DNA of 58,917 bases from Hassallia byssoidea VB512170 (GTDB lineage Bacteria > Cyanobacteriota > Cyanobacteriia > Cyanobacteriales > Nostocaceae): NCBI RefSeq assembly GCF_000817785.2, contig NZ_JTCM02000034.1, positions 1-58,917 on the forward strand, written 5' to 3'. The number at the start of each line of letters is the position of its first letter. Position 1 is the first letter of the stretch. This document shows positions 24,320 through 33,959 of the stretch, piece by piece. The notes beneath the pieces were generated by a model that saw nothing but the letters and a program-made list of their open reading frames with translations, was not told the DNA's origin and ran no database searches. Made by a program: the position numbers and the translations under genes.

Positions 24320-26653
24320 TCATGCAACTAAACGAGAGGCACTTAATCGGCGAGATTTGCTTTTTCGTAATAGTTTCGTAGCATCTTCAGCTAATACAGG
24401 ACGACTGAAAAAATATCCTTGCATTAATTCACATTCTAAAATTCGTAATAAATTACGTTGTTCTTCAGTTTCCACTCCTTCGCCAACAACTGCAAGATTC
24501 AGTCCATGTGCCAAAGCGATTATCGCAGTTATTATTGCGGCATCATTACTATTCTTAGTCAAATCGCGCACAAAAGATTTGTCAATTTTTAAAGCGTGAA
24601 TGGGAAATTTTTTTAAATAATTGAAAGAACAATATCCAGTGCCAAAATCATCTATGGATATATAAACACCCATATTATTTATTTCATTCAAAATTGCTTT
24701 TGTAAATTCAGCATTATGCATTGCAATACTTTCGGTAATTTCTAACTCTAAATATTTAGGATTCAATTGAGTTTCTAATAATATCTGCGTTACTAACTTA
24801 ACTAAATTAGATTGCTGAAATTGCCGTGCAGATAGATTAACGGCTATAGATAATGATGGTAGACCAAGAGTATCTTGCCAAGCTTTATTTTGAGCGCAGG
24901 CAGTTTTGAGAACCCATTCACCAATTGTGACAATCAGTCCAGTTTCTTCGGCAAGTGGAATAAATTTTTCTGGATAAATTAAACCTAGTTTTGGGTGTTG
25001 CCAACGCAGCAAGGCTTCCATCTTGATTATTTCACCTGTACTGATGTTAATTTGCGGTTGATAATAAACTATAAATTCTTCCCGCTCTAAAGCATAATGC
25101 AAGCTATTTTCTAAACTTAATAATTCGGATGCTTGAGAATTTATAGCTGAGTGATAAAACTGATAATTATTTCGTCCTTGTGACTTAACGCGAGATAATG
25201 CTGCATCGGCATTTTTAATTAAGGTTTCTCCGTCTTCTCCATGCATCGGATACAGCGCAATTCCAATACTAGCGCTGATATGCAAATGATGATTTTCTAT
25301 ATCAAATTCTGGTTTTAATGCTGCCAATATATGTTGGACAATATAAGCTGCTTCTTTAGCATCATTAATTTCCGGGAAAAGTAAGGTGAATTCATCACCT
25401 CCCCAACGCGCAATAAAGTCACTTGAACGCAGATATTTGGTGAGACGTTGAGCCACACTTTGCAACAATTTATCGCCAAGGGCATGACCTAGTGTATCAT
25501 TAATAGTTTTGAAGCGGTCTAAATCCAAAAAGCACACAGCTAGTTTTTCTTTTTTTTCACGCGCTTGTGCCAATGACTCAGAAAGCCTTTCATTGAATAG
25601 TACTCGGTTAGGTAAATCAGTCAAAAGGTCATGCAAAGCTTGATGACGAATTTTGGCTTCTGCTAATTTGTGAGCGGTGACATCACGAAAACTCCAAACT
25701 CTGCCGACGATTTTGCCTGCTATACGCTGCGGTTGCGAATAACGCTCAAATACTCTGCCATCTTTGAAGGCGATCGCATCATAAATTTGTGCGTCTGGGT
25801 TAAGGTATAATTCTCTGACTGTGGCAAGATACTGTCTGGAGTCTTGTAACTCTTTTATCGCCATTTTCAGAGCTTTTCTGTAATTTCCTGACACCATCAA
25901 CGAGTCTGGAATACACCACATTTGCACAAACTTTTGATTAAAACCTGTAATATTACCTTTATTATCCACCACTAAAATACCATCGGCGGTGGATTCTAGT
26001 GTTGCTTGTTGCAAAGAAAGGGATTTTTCTAATTCTTTTTGTACACGCTTGCGTTCGCTAATTTCCCTTTGCAATTCGGGTGTATACTTTTCTTTAATCA
26101 CTGTTTCAAGTGCATCTTCTGCTGAAAGCAAAGCATTTATATCTTGTTTGCGAGAACTAATATCTTTTAAGAAGCCAAAAGTACTGACAATTTGACTTTC
26201 ACTATCAAATGTAATTTCGATATCAACTTCTAACCAACGACAATCACCATCTTTGCTTATGTAACGAGTTTCATATACGTAGTCTTTTATTTGCTGTATC
26301 TTAATAATTTCAAATAATTCTAAGTTGCGTTGGCGGTCTTCTGGATGAATATAATTTAAAAAACTCGTACCAATACTTTCTGCAATTGTAAATCCAGTTA
26401 TTTCTGTCCATACCGGATTGAGAAATGTCCACCTACCCCAATTATCTGTTTGAAACAATATTTGCTTGTTGCTGTTAATAACTTCGCACTCGTTTTTCTT
26501 ACTATCTAGCGGGATGTTTTTACTTACATTGTTGGTGTTTATCTGATTAACCGCTTGTATGTTTCTGATTTTTGCCAAAAGAGAATTTGAGATACATAAG
26601 ATAATTAAGATTGCTCCTAAGCAGGTGAATAAACCAACCATCAAAGTTATCAT
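24320..26653 (-). CDS. PAS-PAS-GGDEF-EAL cyclic di-GMP protein
   Basis: A 777-residue signalling protein. One N-terminal membrane helix (residues about 4-28) precedes two PAS domains (about 60-165 with WTFLNPVWTEITGF; about 210-325 with ILVVDNKGNITGFNQKFVQM). The GGDEF domain has an intact GGDEF motif near residue 415 and an RSSD inhibitory site five residues before it. The EAL domain has EALLR near 545 and metal-binding elements such as ITES, DDFGTGY and GEGVE. Both cyclase and phosphodiesterase sites look complete, so net activity cannot be predicted. It stands alone with long A+T-rich flanks. Confidence 0.94.
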   Translation of the reverse strand: MITLMVGLFTCLGAILIILCISNSLLAKIRNIQAVNQINTNNVSKNIPLDSKKNECEVINSNKQILFQTDNWGRWTFLNPVWTEITGFTIAESIGTSFLNYIHPEDRQRNLELFEIIKIQQIKDYVYETRYISKDGDCRWLEVDIEITFDSESQIVSTFGFLKDISSRKQDINALLSAEDALETVIKEKYTPELQREISERKRVQKELEKSLSLQQATLESTADGILVVDNKGNITGFNQKFVQMWCIPDSLMVSGNYRKALKMAIKELQDSRQYLATVRELYLNPDAQIYDAIAFKDGRVFERYSQPQRIAGKIVGRVWSFRDVTAHKLAEAKIRHQALHDLLTDLPNRVLFNERLSESLAQAREKKEKLAVCFLDLDRFKTINDTLGHALGDKLLQSVAQRLTKYLRSSDFIARWGGDEFTLLFPEINDAKEAAYIVQHILAALKPEFDIENHHLHISASIGIALYPMHGEDGETLIKNADAALSRVKSQGRNNYQFYHSAINSQASELLSLENSLHYALEREEFIVYYQPQINISTGEIIKMEALLRWQHPKLGLIYPEKFIPLAEETGLIVTIGEWVLKTACAQNKAWQDTLGLPSLSIAVNLSARQFQQSNLVKLVTQILLETQLNPKYLELEITESIAMHNAEFTKAILNEINNMGVYISIDDFGTGYCSFNYLKKFPIHALKIDKSFVRDLTKNSNDAAIITAIIALAHGLNLAVVGEGVETEEQRNLLRILECELMQGYFFSRPVLAEDATKLLRKSKSRRLSASRLVA

Positions 26654-27263
26654 GGCAGTCTCTGCTATAATAGATAGTGTTTGATTTTTTTATAAAAATA
26701 TTTTTAGTTCCCACAACCAATAATTTATATATTTGCCGAATATTTTTATCTTGTATTTCATTGTTTATTTGATTTTCTGCTATTTCAGAGCAATTTTATC
26801 CAATGTATTTGCCGTCAATTATGTCTCAATAAAACAAAGATGCAAGTTGGATAAATGAAATTATCAGAGCTTAATCAATTTTTTATTCCCGATTATTGAC
26901 CAATTTTGATTGAGAATTTTCTGTTTTTCAATAATATTGTACATAATTAATATCAAAAACCATACCTGTATTTTGGTAACAGTTAAAAATAAGAAAATAT
27001 TATATTATTATTTGTCTATTTTATATTGATATTATTAATTACCTGTAATTAAAATTTATACAATCTGTAATATCAAAACCTTTAATTTTTAATACTTGAC
27101 ATTTCTTAATATTTATGCCTGAAAATTGTTATAAAAATTTGCATTTTGTTGTTATCTAAATGTATAAATTTTCTGGATGTACAGAGTACAAGAGTTATAG
27201 CTATAAACTCAAATACAATCAATTGCTTGCCGGAACTTATGACAGCGATAAAAACAGCTATGA
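26654..27263. other. A+T-rich intergenic region
   Basis: About 600 bases dominated by A and T, between two minus-strand genes. I see no gene, tRNA or terminator with a strong stem. It includes the promoter of the PAS-GGDEF-EAL gene and the tail end of sbcC. Confidence 0.5.
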
Positions 27264-30200
27264 TTACATCGACAAATGCAACTGTGAACCAAGCTTCGTT
27301 TTATTGACTTCAATCCTAGCTTGAAAGGCTTCTTTCAGATGGGGCATATGAGTTACAGTGAGGATGCAGGCAAAATCAGAGGCGATCGCATTAATCGCGG
27401 CAATCAGGCGATCGCATCCTTCGGCATCTTGTGTACCAAAGCCTTCATCTATAATTAACAATTGTAACGCCGCTCCTGCCCGTTGCGCTAATAATTTCGC
27501 CAAAGCTAAACGAATCGCAAAGTTAATTCTAAAAGCTTCTCCACCAGAGTAAGTTTCATAAGCTCGCGTTCCTCTGGCATCAGCAATTAAAATATCTAAA
27601 GTGTCTATCAACTTGGCATTTTTCTTAGCTTTACTACTTCTTCCCGCTTTCTGCGTAACAAATTGCACATGCAATTGATTCGCGCTCAATCGCGAAAGCA
27701 ATTGATTTGTCTCTGCCTCCAGTTGAGGCAAGACATTTTCAATCATCAGTGCTTGGATGCCATTTTTACCAAAAGCTTGCGTTAATTCCTGATAAACGCG
27801 CTGTTGTCGCTTGGCTTCTTGCAGTTCTTGCTGCTGTTGTAGGAATTGAGTTTGCAGCATTTCCAGATGGTGAGCAACTTGTTCTAAACGTCCTAATTGC
27901 CCGATTTTTTCATCAAGTTCTCGTCTGCGTGCCGCAATTTGTTGCTGTAGGGTTTCAATTTGAGCAGTTGGGTTTGCTGTTTGTTCAAGTTGGGCAACGA
28001 TGCTTTCGAGTTGGCGCTCAATTGTTTGCTTTTCGCTCATTCTCGCATGTCTGGACGCTTCTAAGTCTTGAAATCTGACTTGAAGTTGCGGATACTGCTG
28101 TTGAGCCGACAACAGTTGTTGATAGCGTAATTCCCAAGATTGCGCTTTGCGTACACTTGTGCGAATATTATTATGCTGCTCGGAACTGTAATTAATTTCG
28201 GCAATGTGGCGGTCAAGAGCCGCAATTTGTTTGGCAGATTCAGAATTAGTTTGAATAAGCTGAATTTTACTTTGTAATTCGGCAATTTGCGCTTCAATTT
28301 GTGGTTTTCGTGCTGCTATTTGCGAACTTCGCTTGGTTGCGTCTTTAATCTGCTGAAGTTTAATTTCTGCCCATCGCCAACGCTCAACTTCACTGCGGGC
28401 GAGAGCGTGGTCTTGTTCGTTGTAATTTAGTTGTTGAAGATATTCGTTTAATTGCTGTAATTCCAGTTGTTTTTCTGGAGCATAATCGCCAACTTCAAGC
28501 GATCGCTCTAAATGCTGTTTTTCGGCGGCAATTTGTTGTAGTTGTGTTTCCGCATCACTGGTAGACTGAAGTTGTGCTGCTAATTGTCCTCTTTGTTCGC
28601 GCAAAGCATCATAACTCGCCAATTTTTGCGATATTTCCCGGTATTCCTGCCTGAGTACCTGAATTTCTCTATCCGAAAATGCCATTTGCTCTCGAAATAC
28701 CCACAACTGATCTTCGGTATCCTTGTACTCTGCTTTAGTTTTATCTGCAACTCGATTCCAGTGATGTTCATCCAAAGGACGTTCGCACAACGGGCAAAGC
28801 GCATTCGGATTTTGCAGCATTTGTAGTTTTTGATTTAGTTCTCCCAATACTCTTTCATATTCTCGTTGCTGCGCTTGTAACCGTTCGATAAAGTGACGCC
28901 TTTCTTGTCCTTTTTCCTGCACTCGTTGCAGATAAACTCGCTTTTTCTCTAATTCTTCAATTTGCGTTTTTACATCCATCACCGCTTGTTGCAACTGCGG
29001 TTGGCGTCGTGAAGTGCGTTGCAATTGATTTTCTACTGCGTGCAGTTGTTCGAGACGCGCTATCAAAGTGGCACCAAAGCGATCTAATTGGCTTTGCAAA
29101 GTCGCTTGCTGTTGCAATAAGGGAGACACTTGCATTTGTAGTTGATCTAAATGAGCAACTCGGTTACGCGCTTTTGTTAGCTGTGCTAAAGCGGCTTCAA
29201 CTTCGCTTTTATTGGTGAGAGTATGTTGAATTTCTCGCTCTTGTTGCTGCAAAACCTCTAATTGAGCGATCGCTTGTTGCAATTGGCGTTCGATTTCGTT
29301 AACTTGTTTGGTTAATTGCTGTTGTAGTTGTTGACGCTGTTGTATTCGCTGTGTGTATTCGGCACTCTTTGCGCTGAAAGATTCTTCTTGAGATTGCAGC
29401 GTTTGATATTGCGCGTAACCGGCTTTTATCTGGGTTTCTTGACTTAAGATTGTTTGTAAATCTGAAAGTTGACTTTTAATTGCTGATTGTTCTTGTTGCA
29501 GGCGATCGCAATCAGAACTCAGATTTTGGTATTGTTGCCTGACAAAGCTCAGTTGTTCAGTTGAATTTTGGCGTTGATGCTGGACAACTTGCAAACTTTG
29601 TAATTGAATATTATCAAAAGCTTGTATTTGTTGCAGTTGATTGAGTTCAACTTCTAATTCTGCTTGTTGTGCCTGTGTAGCAGAACGTTGTTGCAGTTGA
29701 GTTTTGCTCGACTCCAAAGAGCGCTCTAATTCTTCTACCTTTGCTTTAAACTGACGAGACGATTCTTTTGCTCGTTCTTCCAATTCATCGTATTGATTTA
29801 GCTTCAATAACTCTGCTAAAATTTCTTTGCGTTCGTTCGGACGCTTGAGCATGAACTCGTCTGCACGACCTTGACGCAAATAGGCGGAGTTAATAAAAGT
29901 TTCATAATCGAGCTTAATATGTTCTAAAATTACATCTTGAGTCGCTCTTACTCCTTTGCCGGTAAGTGCGCGAAACCCAGAAGGTGTTTCCACTTGAAAT
30001 TCTAAAACGCCAGTACCACCGCGAGGGCGGGTGCGAATAACTCGATAAATTTGCTGGTTGTTTTGAAAAGTGAAGTCAACTCTAACTTCTTTCGCGCCAG
30101 AATGAATCACATCATCTTCAACACCGGCGCGGCTTTCACCCCAAATCGCCCAAGTGATAGCTTCGAGAAGCGAAGATTTACCAGCGCCATTGGAACCACA

Positions 30201-30287
30201 AATACAAGCCGTATGCAAACCGCGAAAATCTAAAGTTGCATCACGGTAACTGAGAAAGTTTTTGAGGATTAGTTGTACTGGGATCAT
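27264..30287 (-). CDS. sbcC: Exonuclease SbcC (SMC-like ATPase)
   Basis: A 1007-residue protein of the SbcC/Rad50 family. The N-terminal ATPase half has MIPVQLILKNFLSYRDATLD and Walker A CGSNGAGKSSLLEAI; residues about 170-800 are two long Gln-rich coiled coils separated by the zinc hook CPLC (Cys498 and Cys501, in LCPLCERPL). The C-terminal half has the signature YSGGEAFRINFAIRLALAKL and Walker B LLIIDEGFGTQD. With SbcD it opens DNA ends and hairpins, relevant in this palindrome-rich genome. No sbcD is adjacent. The long coiled coil is unusually rich in Gln. Confidence 0.94.
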   Translation of the reverse strand: MIPVQLILKNFLSYRDATLDFRGLHTACICGSNGAGKSSLLEAITWAIWGESRAGVEDDVIHSGAKEVRVDFTFQNNQQIYRVIRTRPRGGTGVLEFQVETPSGFRALTGKGVRATQDVILEHIKLDYETFINSAYLRQGRADEFMLKRPNERKEILAELLKLNQYDELEERAKESSRQFKAKVEELERSLESSKTQLQQRSATQAQQAELEVELNQLQQIQAFDNIQLQSLQVVQHQRQNSTEQLSFVRQQYQNLSSDCDRLQQEQSAIKSQLSDLQTILSQETQIKAGYAQYQTLQSQEESFSAKSAEYTQRIQQRQQLQQQLTKQVNEIERQLQQAIAQLEVLQQQEREIQHTLTNKSEVEAALAQLTKARNRVAHLDQLQMQVSPLLQQQATLQSQLDRFGATLIARLEQLHAVENQLQRTSRRQPQLQQAVMDVKTQIEELEKKRVYLQRVQEKGQERRHFIERLQAQQREYERVLGELNQKLQMLQNPNALCPLCERPLDEHHWNRVADKTKAEYKDTEDQLWVFREQMAFSDREIQVLRQEYREISQKLASYDALREQRGQLAAQLQSTSDAETQLQQIAAEKQHLERSLEVGDYAPEKQLELQQLNEYLQQLNYNEQDHALARSEVERWRWAEIKLQQIKDATKRSSQIAARKPQIEAQIAELQSKIQLIQTNSESAKQIAALDRHIAEINYSSEQHNNIRTSVRKAQSWELRYQQLLSAQQQYPQLQVRFQDLEASRHARMSEKQTIERQLESIVAQLEQTANPTAQIETLQQQIAARRRELDEKIGQLGRLEQVAHHLEMLQTQFLQQQQELQEAKRQQRVYQELTQAFGKNGIQALMIENVLPQLEAETNQLLSRLSANQLHVQFVTQKAGRSSKAKKNAKLIDTLDILIADARGTRAYETYSGGEAFRINFAIRLALAKLLAQRAGAALQLLIIDEGFGTQDAEGCDRLIAAINAIASDFACILTVTHMPHLKEAFQARIEVNKTKLGSQLHLSM

Positions 30288-31175
30288 CGAGGCTATAGCG
30301 CCACATCTACATTTTATAAAAAACAGTACAGATGCACTTAAGATAGTTTAGCTATTTGGAAATCATGTTTCTAGTATTGAAGACTTTAATTTTACAAAAA
30401 TTAACAATCTTAATCGTCATATTTTTCTTGTTATGCAAAAACTTTTTATTTTCTTGAGATAAAAATTAACCTGCCGCTGGCTTTCGCACTCACTGTTAAC
30501 CGAGAAGAAAGCAGGGGGGATAAATAAAGCAGACAAGAGAAAAACTTTATCCTACAGTAGTAGCGGAAGCTTTGTTCGCAAATGCTTGCTTTCTTATCGC
30601 ACTCTGAATAAAAATGGGAAATTATATTTCCGATGACAGTTTATATATATTAGGCTTTAAGAAAGCACAAGCAACGCAGACGCTATTTTTGGATAATCTA
30701 AAAAAATCAAATTGCAAGAAAAGCGATGCCTACGGCAACCCGAAGCGGGAACGCTTGCGTTTTACCTTGACCGAGGTATCAAGACAATATCTGTACTTAC
30801 TGCTAATGTTTGAGTAGAGAATCTAAAGTAAAAACAAAATATTCATGCATAAGATTGCAAATTTGTCTACAATATAAATAAGAGTTCGCAGTAAGCCGAT
30901 TCGCCTCTATTCAATGGCATACATATGTGGACATAGACAGTAAAAAAACATTCAGGAACAATTTCGGTAACGTTGCGTCATTGATAAGTCTCGCCCTTGA
31001 TTTATTTCGGCTTATCAGCAGTATAAATGTGTCAAGGAACAATAAACTCAAATTCCCGTCAAAGCGACTCTTTTACTTTCGGAATATGCCTATAGACAGG
31101 TTTAAAAAGTTTTAGAAACAATCTCAGTAAATCGACGTCATTAAACACATGATAAAAACAAACGGAAACCCTCTT
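30288..31175. other. Long intergenic region between sbcC and the secreted-protein gene
   Basis: Nearly 900 bases separating divergent genes. 30721-30755 is a dispersed repeat (GATGCCTACGGCAACCCGAA). The short frames here are A+T-rich or contain this repeat and lack family features. Both promoters must lie within. Confidence 0.5.
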
Positions 31176-31844
31176 ATGACTCGCCTTAATCGCTGGAAGT
31201 ATGCAACGGCTGCACTCATGTCAATGGCAATTAGCACGGGTGCTATTGTCCCCATGTTTGTATCCACACCTGCTAGCGCACAACGCATTTATGGTCAATC
31301 AAGATCGGTATCTATTCCTCCGGGAGTAACATTTCCTGTAGCTTACGACAAAGATAAAGTTGTTGTTACTCCTGGGGAAACTGTACCCTTAACACTGACA
31401 GTTGCAACCAACATTATTGATAGCGGCAGAAACGTATTAGTTCCTGCGGGAACTCAAATTGTCGGACAGTTGCAACCAGTAACTAGAAACGGTCAAAAAG
31501 CTGTTCAATTCGTTGCTCAAGAGTTAGTTTTTGCTTCTGGTCAGCGTCAGTATATAAATGCTTCTTCTCCGGTAATTACCAGAACTGAAAAAATCAGCAA
31601 AGGAGCGGATACAGGTAGAATTTTAACAGATGCAGCGATTGGTGCGGGTGCTGCGAGTGCGATTTCACTAATTACAGGCGATCGCAGAATTCAAGCCTTA
31701 GAACCAATTGGTGGTGCGGCAGCTGGTGCGGCAGCTAGTGTACTGTTGCGGAAAAAGCAAACTGATGTCTTCGTCCTCAAGCCAGAACAAGATTTAAATG
31801 TGACTCTGCGTTCTAATTTGGTACTATCCCGCAGCAATTACTAG
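31176..31844 (+). CDS. Secreted protein paralogous to the C-terminal half of the SLH protein
   Basis: A 222-residue protein with a signal peptide (MTRLNRWKYATAALMSMAIS, cleavage near SAQ). The mature region contains SIPPGVTFPVAYDKDKVVVT, VPLTLTVATN, VPAGTQIVGQLQPV, then LTDAAIGAGAASAISLITGD and a Gly/Ala-rich end. The same blocks in the same order form the C-terminal half of the SLH protein at 32600-33841 (IPQGTAIPIKYDKAEKILVT, VGQLKPV, VLGAGAAAAVSAVTGD). The second, Gly/Ala-rich part looks like a glycine-zipper membrane segment. Function unknown; an envelope or outer-membrane role fits. ATG 31149 is a possible earlier start. Confidence 0.75.
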   Translation: MTRLNRWKYATAALMSMAISTGAIVPMFVSTPASAQRIYGQSRSVSIPPGVTFPVAYDKDKVVVTPGETVPLTLTVATNIIDSGRNVLVPAGTQIVGQLQPVTRNGQKAVQFVAQELVFASGQRQYINASSPVITRTEKISKGADTGRILTDAAIGAGAASAISLITGDRRIQALEPIGGAAAGAAASVLLRKKQTDVFVLKPEQDLNVTLRSNLVLSRSNY

Positions 31845-32599
31845 GCTTGAGTTTAGTTAAGCCGTGACTTTAATTATTTGTAATAAGCCGCACACACATG
31901 TTGAAGTGGCGATCGCTTAATTTTTTCACTTCAGCACAAACCCAGAACCCCGGTTTCTTTGAGAAACCGGGGTTCTCGCACAACGAACTACCCTTTGCCA
32001 CTATCCAAGCTATCAGCGACTCTCTTGTATTGTCTATCCCCCGGAAGAACTTAGCTGCAAAGCTGCAACTCGATGTATCTTTTTCTTCCCACTTTCACCG
32101 CGCACTTGTACTGCTAATTTAAGTATATTACGGGATGCAATCAGTCATTTATGCGACCTAATATATAACAATGATATTTATGCCGCTGAATACCCGATTG
32201 TTCCCAAAGCTAGATATTATTGGCTTTTACGACGTTTGCACGGAGGTTGAATCCAAATTCATAAAGAGTAAAAAAAATTTAATTTTTTCCGCAACTATTT
32301 TTTCAACAACACGTCTTACTGAATATCAAGGATTGTTTAAATACTTATGTCATTGCTGAGACTGCTCATAACTGAGTAGTTTGTCATGCTTAAACGTGAC
32401 TATCTCAAAAAGCAATTAAATAAACTTGATTTAACAGGGTGCAAATAGCCTGTAAGTTGGCTACAAAATAGCAATTTAATAACCGTTATAGCCAGCTAAA
32501 ACTATTGGGAAAACTCAGGAAATACTTGGAACTATTTCTCTGACGAATTGTCTTACTAATTAACAGAAAAAAACAGAATTGGTGGGGAGAACGGATTCA
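31845..32599. other. Intergenic region with CCGG-centred hairpin
   Basis: Separates the paralogous envelope genes. It holds the hairpin at 31945-31975 and A+T-rich DNA, with no convincing gene. GGGGAGAA just before 32600 is the ribosome site of the SLH gene. Confidence 0.5.
31945..31975. repeat. CCGG-centred hairpin, copy 2
   Basis: GAACCCCGGTTTC, five bases, then the exact complement GAAACCGGGGTTC. Compensatory changes relative to 19587-19619 keep the stem (TCCCGG there, CCCCGG here, with matching changes on the other arm), which suggests selection or expansion of the hairpin itself. Confidence 0.75.
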
Positions 32600-33841
32600 A
32601 TGTTTAGTTTAAATAGCTGGAAACAAAGCACAGCTGCACTGATGACTTTGAGCGTAACAGCAGGTACTGTAGCACCCTTCATTTTACCTGCTCCATCATT
32701 TGCTCAAACAACTTTTTCTGATGTTAACTCTAACTATTGGGCAGGAGAGTTTATTCAAAAATTATCAGAGCGAGGTGTCATCGCAGGCTTTCCTGATGGT
32801 ACATTTCGCCCAGAAGAACCAGTAACCCGCGCTCAATTCGCCGCAATGGTTCGCAAAGCTTTCCAAAAAGCGCCGAAACGGGAAGCAACTCGATTTAACG
32901 ATGTAGCTAGCAATTACTGGGCGTACACCGCCATTCAAGAAGCTTATACCACTGGTTTCTTATCAGGATATCCCGGCAATCGCTTCGAGCCTAACCAAGC
33001 TATTCCTCGGCAACAAGTTTTAGTTTCTCTCGCCAACGGTTTAGAATATTCTGCTAGCAGTGATATTCAAAGCACTCTGCAATATTACAACGACTCTTCT
33101 AATATCGCTGGTTATGCCCGCAGTCCGATCGCAGCAGCAACTGAAAAGCGAATTGTTGTCAACTATCCTAATATTAACTTCCTCAATCCTACCCAAACCA
33201 CCACACGAGCACAAGTAGCAGCTTTTATCTATCAAGCGTTGGTTAGCACCAATCAAGTTTCCGCAATTAACTCACCTTACATCGTCGCTGGTCAATCGAC
33301 TACTCCCAAACCTGTAGCTGTAAAAATTCCTCAAGGAACAGCTATTCCTATCAAGTACGACAAAGCAGAAAAAATCCTCGTCACCAAGGATGAAACAGCA
33401 CCTTTGACACTCACAGTAGCGCAAAATGTGGTAACACAAGAAGGAACTATTGTAATTCCCGCTGGTAGTCAGGTTGTCGGTCAACTGAAACCAGTTAAAG
33501 GTGGTTCTCAATTCGTTGCTCAGAAACTGGTTTTACCTTCAGGTCAAGAGTATCAAATTAACGCTACTTCTGAAGTAATTAGCAAAACTGAAACAGTTAA
33601 AAAGGGCACTAGTACTTCGGCAATTATTAAGAATACCGTACTAGGCGCAGGTGCCGCTGCTGCCGTCTCTGCTGTCACAGGCGATCGTGCTATCCGTGCA
33701 GAAGAAGTCTTGGGTGGTGCTGGTATCGGCGCCTTGGTTGGTCTATTCTTTGGTAAGAAGAGCGTTGACTTAATCGCAATCGACCCAGACACCGATTTAC
33801 AAATGACAATCAATCAAGACTTTCAAGTTTCACTTAAATAG
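32600..33841 (+). CDS. S-layer homology (SLH) domain protein
   Basis: A 413-residue protein from ATG 32600 (MFSLNSWKQ), preceded by GGGGAGA. A signal peptide ends near SFAQ. Three SLH domains follow: FSDVNSNYWAGEFIQKLSER with GFPDGTFRPEEPVTRAQFAA, then FNDVASNYWAYTAIQEAYTT with FEPNQAIPRQQ, then a weaker third (YNDSSNIAGYARSPIAAA with TTTRAQVAAFIY). SLH domains bind secondary cell-wall polymer and, in cyanobacteria, tether outer-membrane proteins to peptidoglycan. The C-terminal 190 residues are paralogous to the whole mature protein at 31176-31844, so the two genes are a fusion/stand-alone pair. Confidence 0.88.
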   Translation: MFSLNSWKQSTAALMTLSVTAGTVAPFILPAPSFAQTTFSDVNSNYWAGEFIQKLSERGVIAGFPDGTFRPEEPVTRAQFAAMVRKAFQKAPKREATRFNDVASNYWAYTAIQEAYTTGFLSGYPGNRFEPNQAIPRQQVLVSLANGLEYSASSDIQSTLQYYNDSSNIAGYARSPIAAATEKRIVVNYPNINFLNPTQTTTRAQVAAFIYQALVSTNQVSAINSPYIVAGQSTTPKPVAVKIPQGTAIPIKYDKAEKILVTKDETAPLTLTVAQNVVTQEGTIVIPAGSQVVGQLKPVKGGSQFVAQKLVLPSGQEYQINATSEVISKTETVKKGTSTSAIIKNTVLGAGAAAAVSAVTGDRAIRAEEVLGGAGIGALVGLFFGKKSVDLIAIDPDTDLQMTINQDFQVSLK

Positions 33842-33958
33842 TGGGGCATGGGGCATTGGGCATTGGGCATCGGGCATCGGGCAGGGGGACAATTACCAAT
33901 TACCAATTACCAATTACCCATTACCCATTACCCATTACCCATTACCCATTACCCAACT
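33842..33958. repeat. Heptamer tandem repeats after the SLH gene
   Basis: GGGCATT/GGGCATC units followed by ATTACCA and ATTACCC units. The latter run into the end of the histidine-kinase gene on the other strand, so the array sits between convergent genes. Confidence 0.85.
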
Positions 33959-33959
33959 C

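Noticed and set aside
30614-30817. A 67-residue plus-strand ORF
   Set aside because: It contains a dispersed repeat (CCTACGGCAACCCGAAGC) and lacks a ribosome site or family features.
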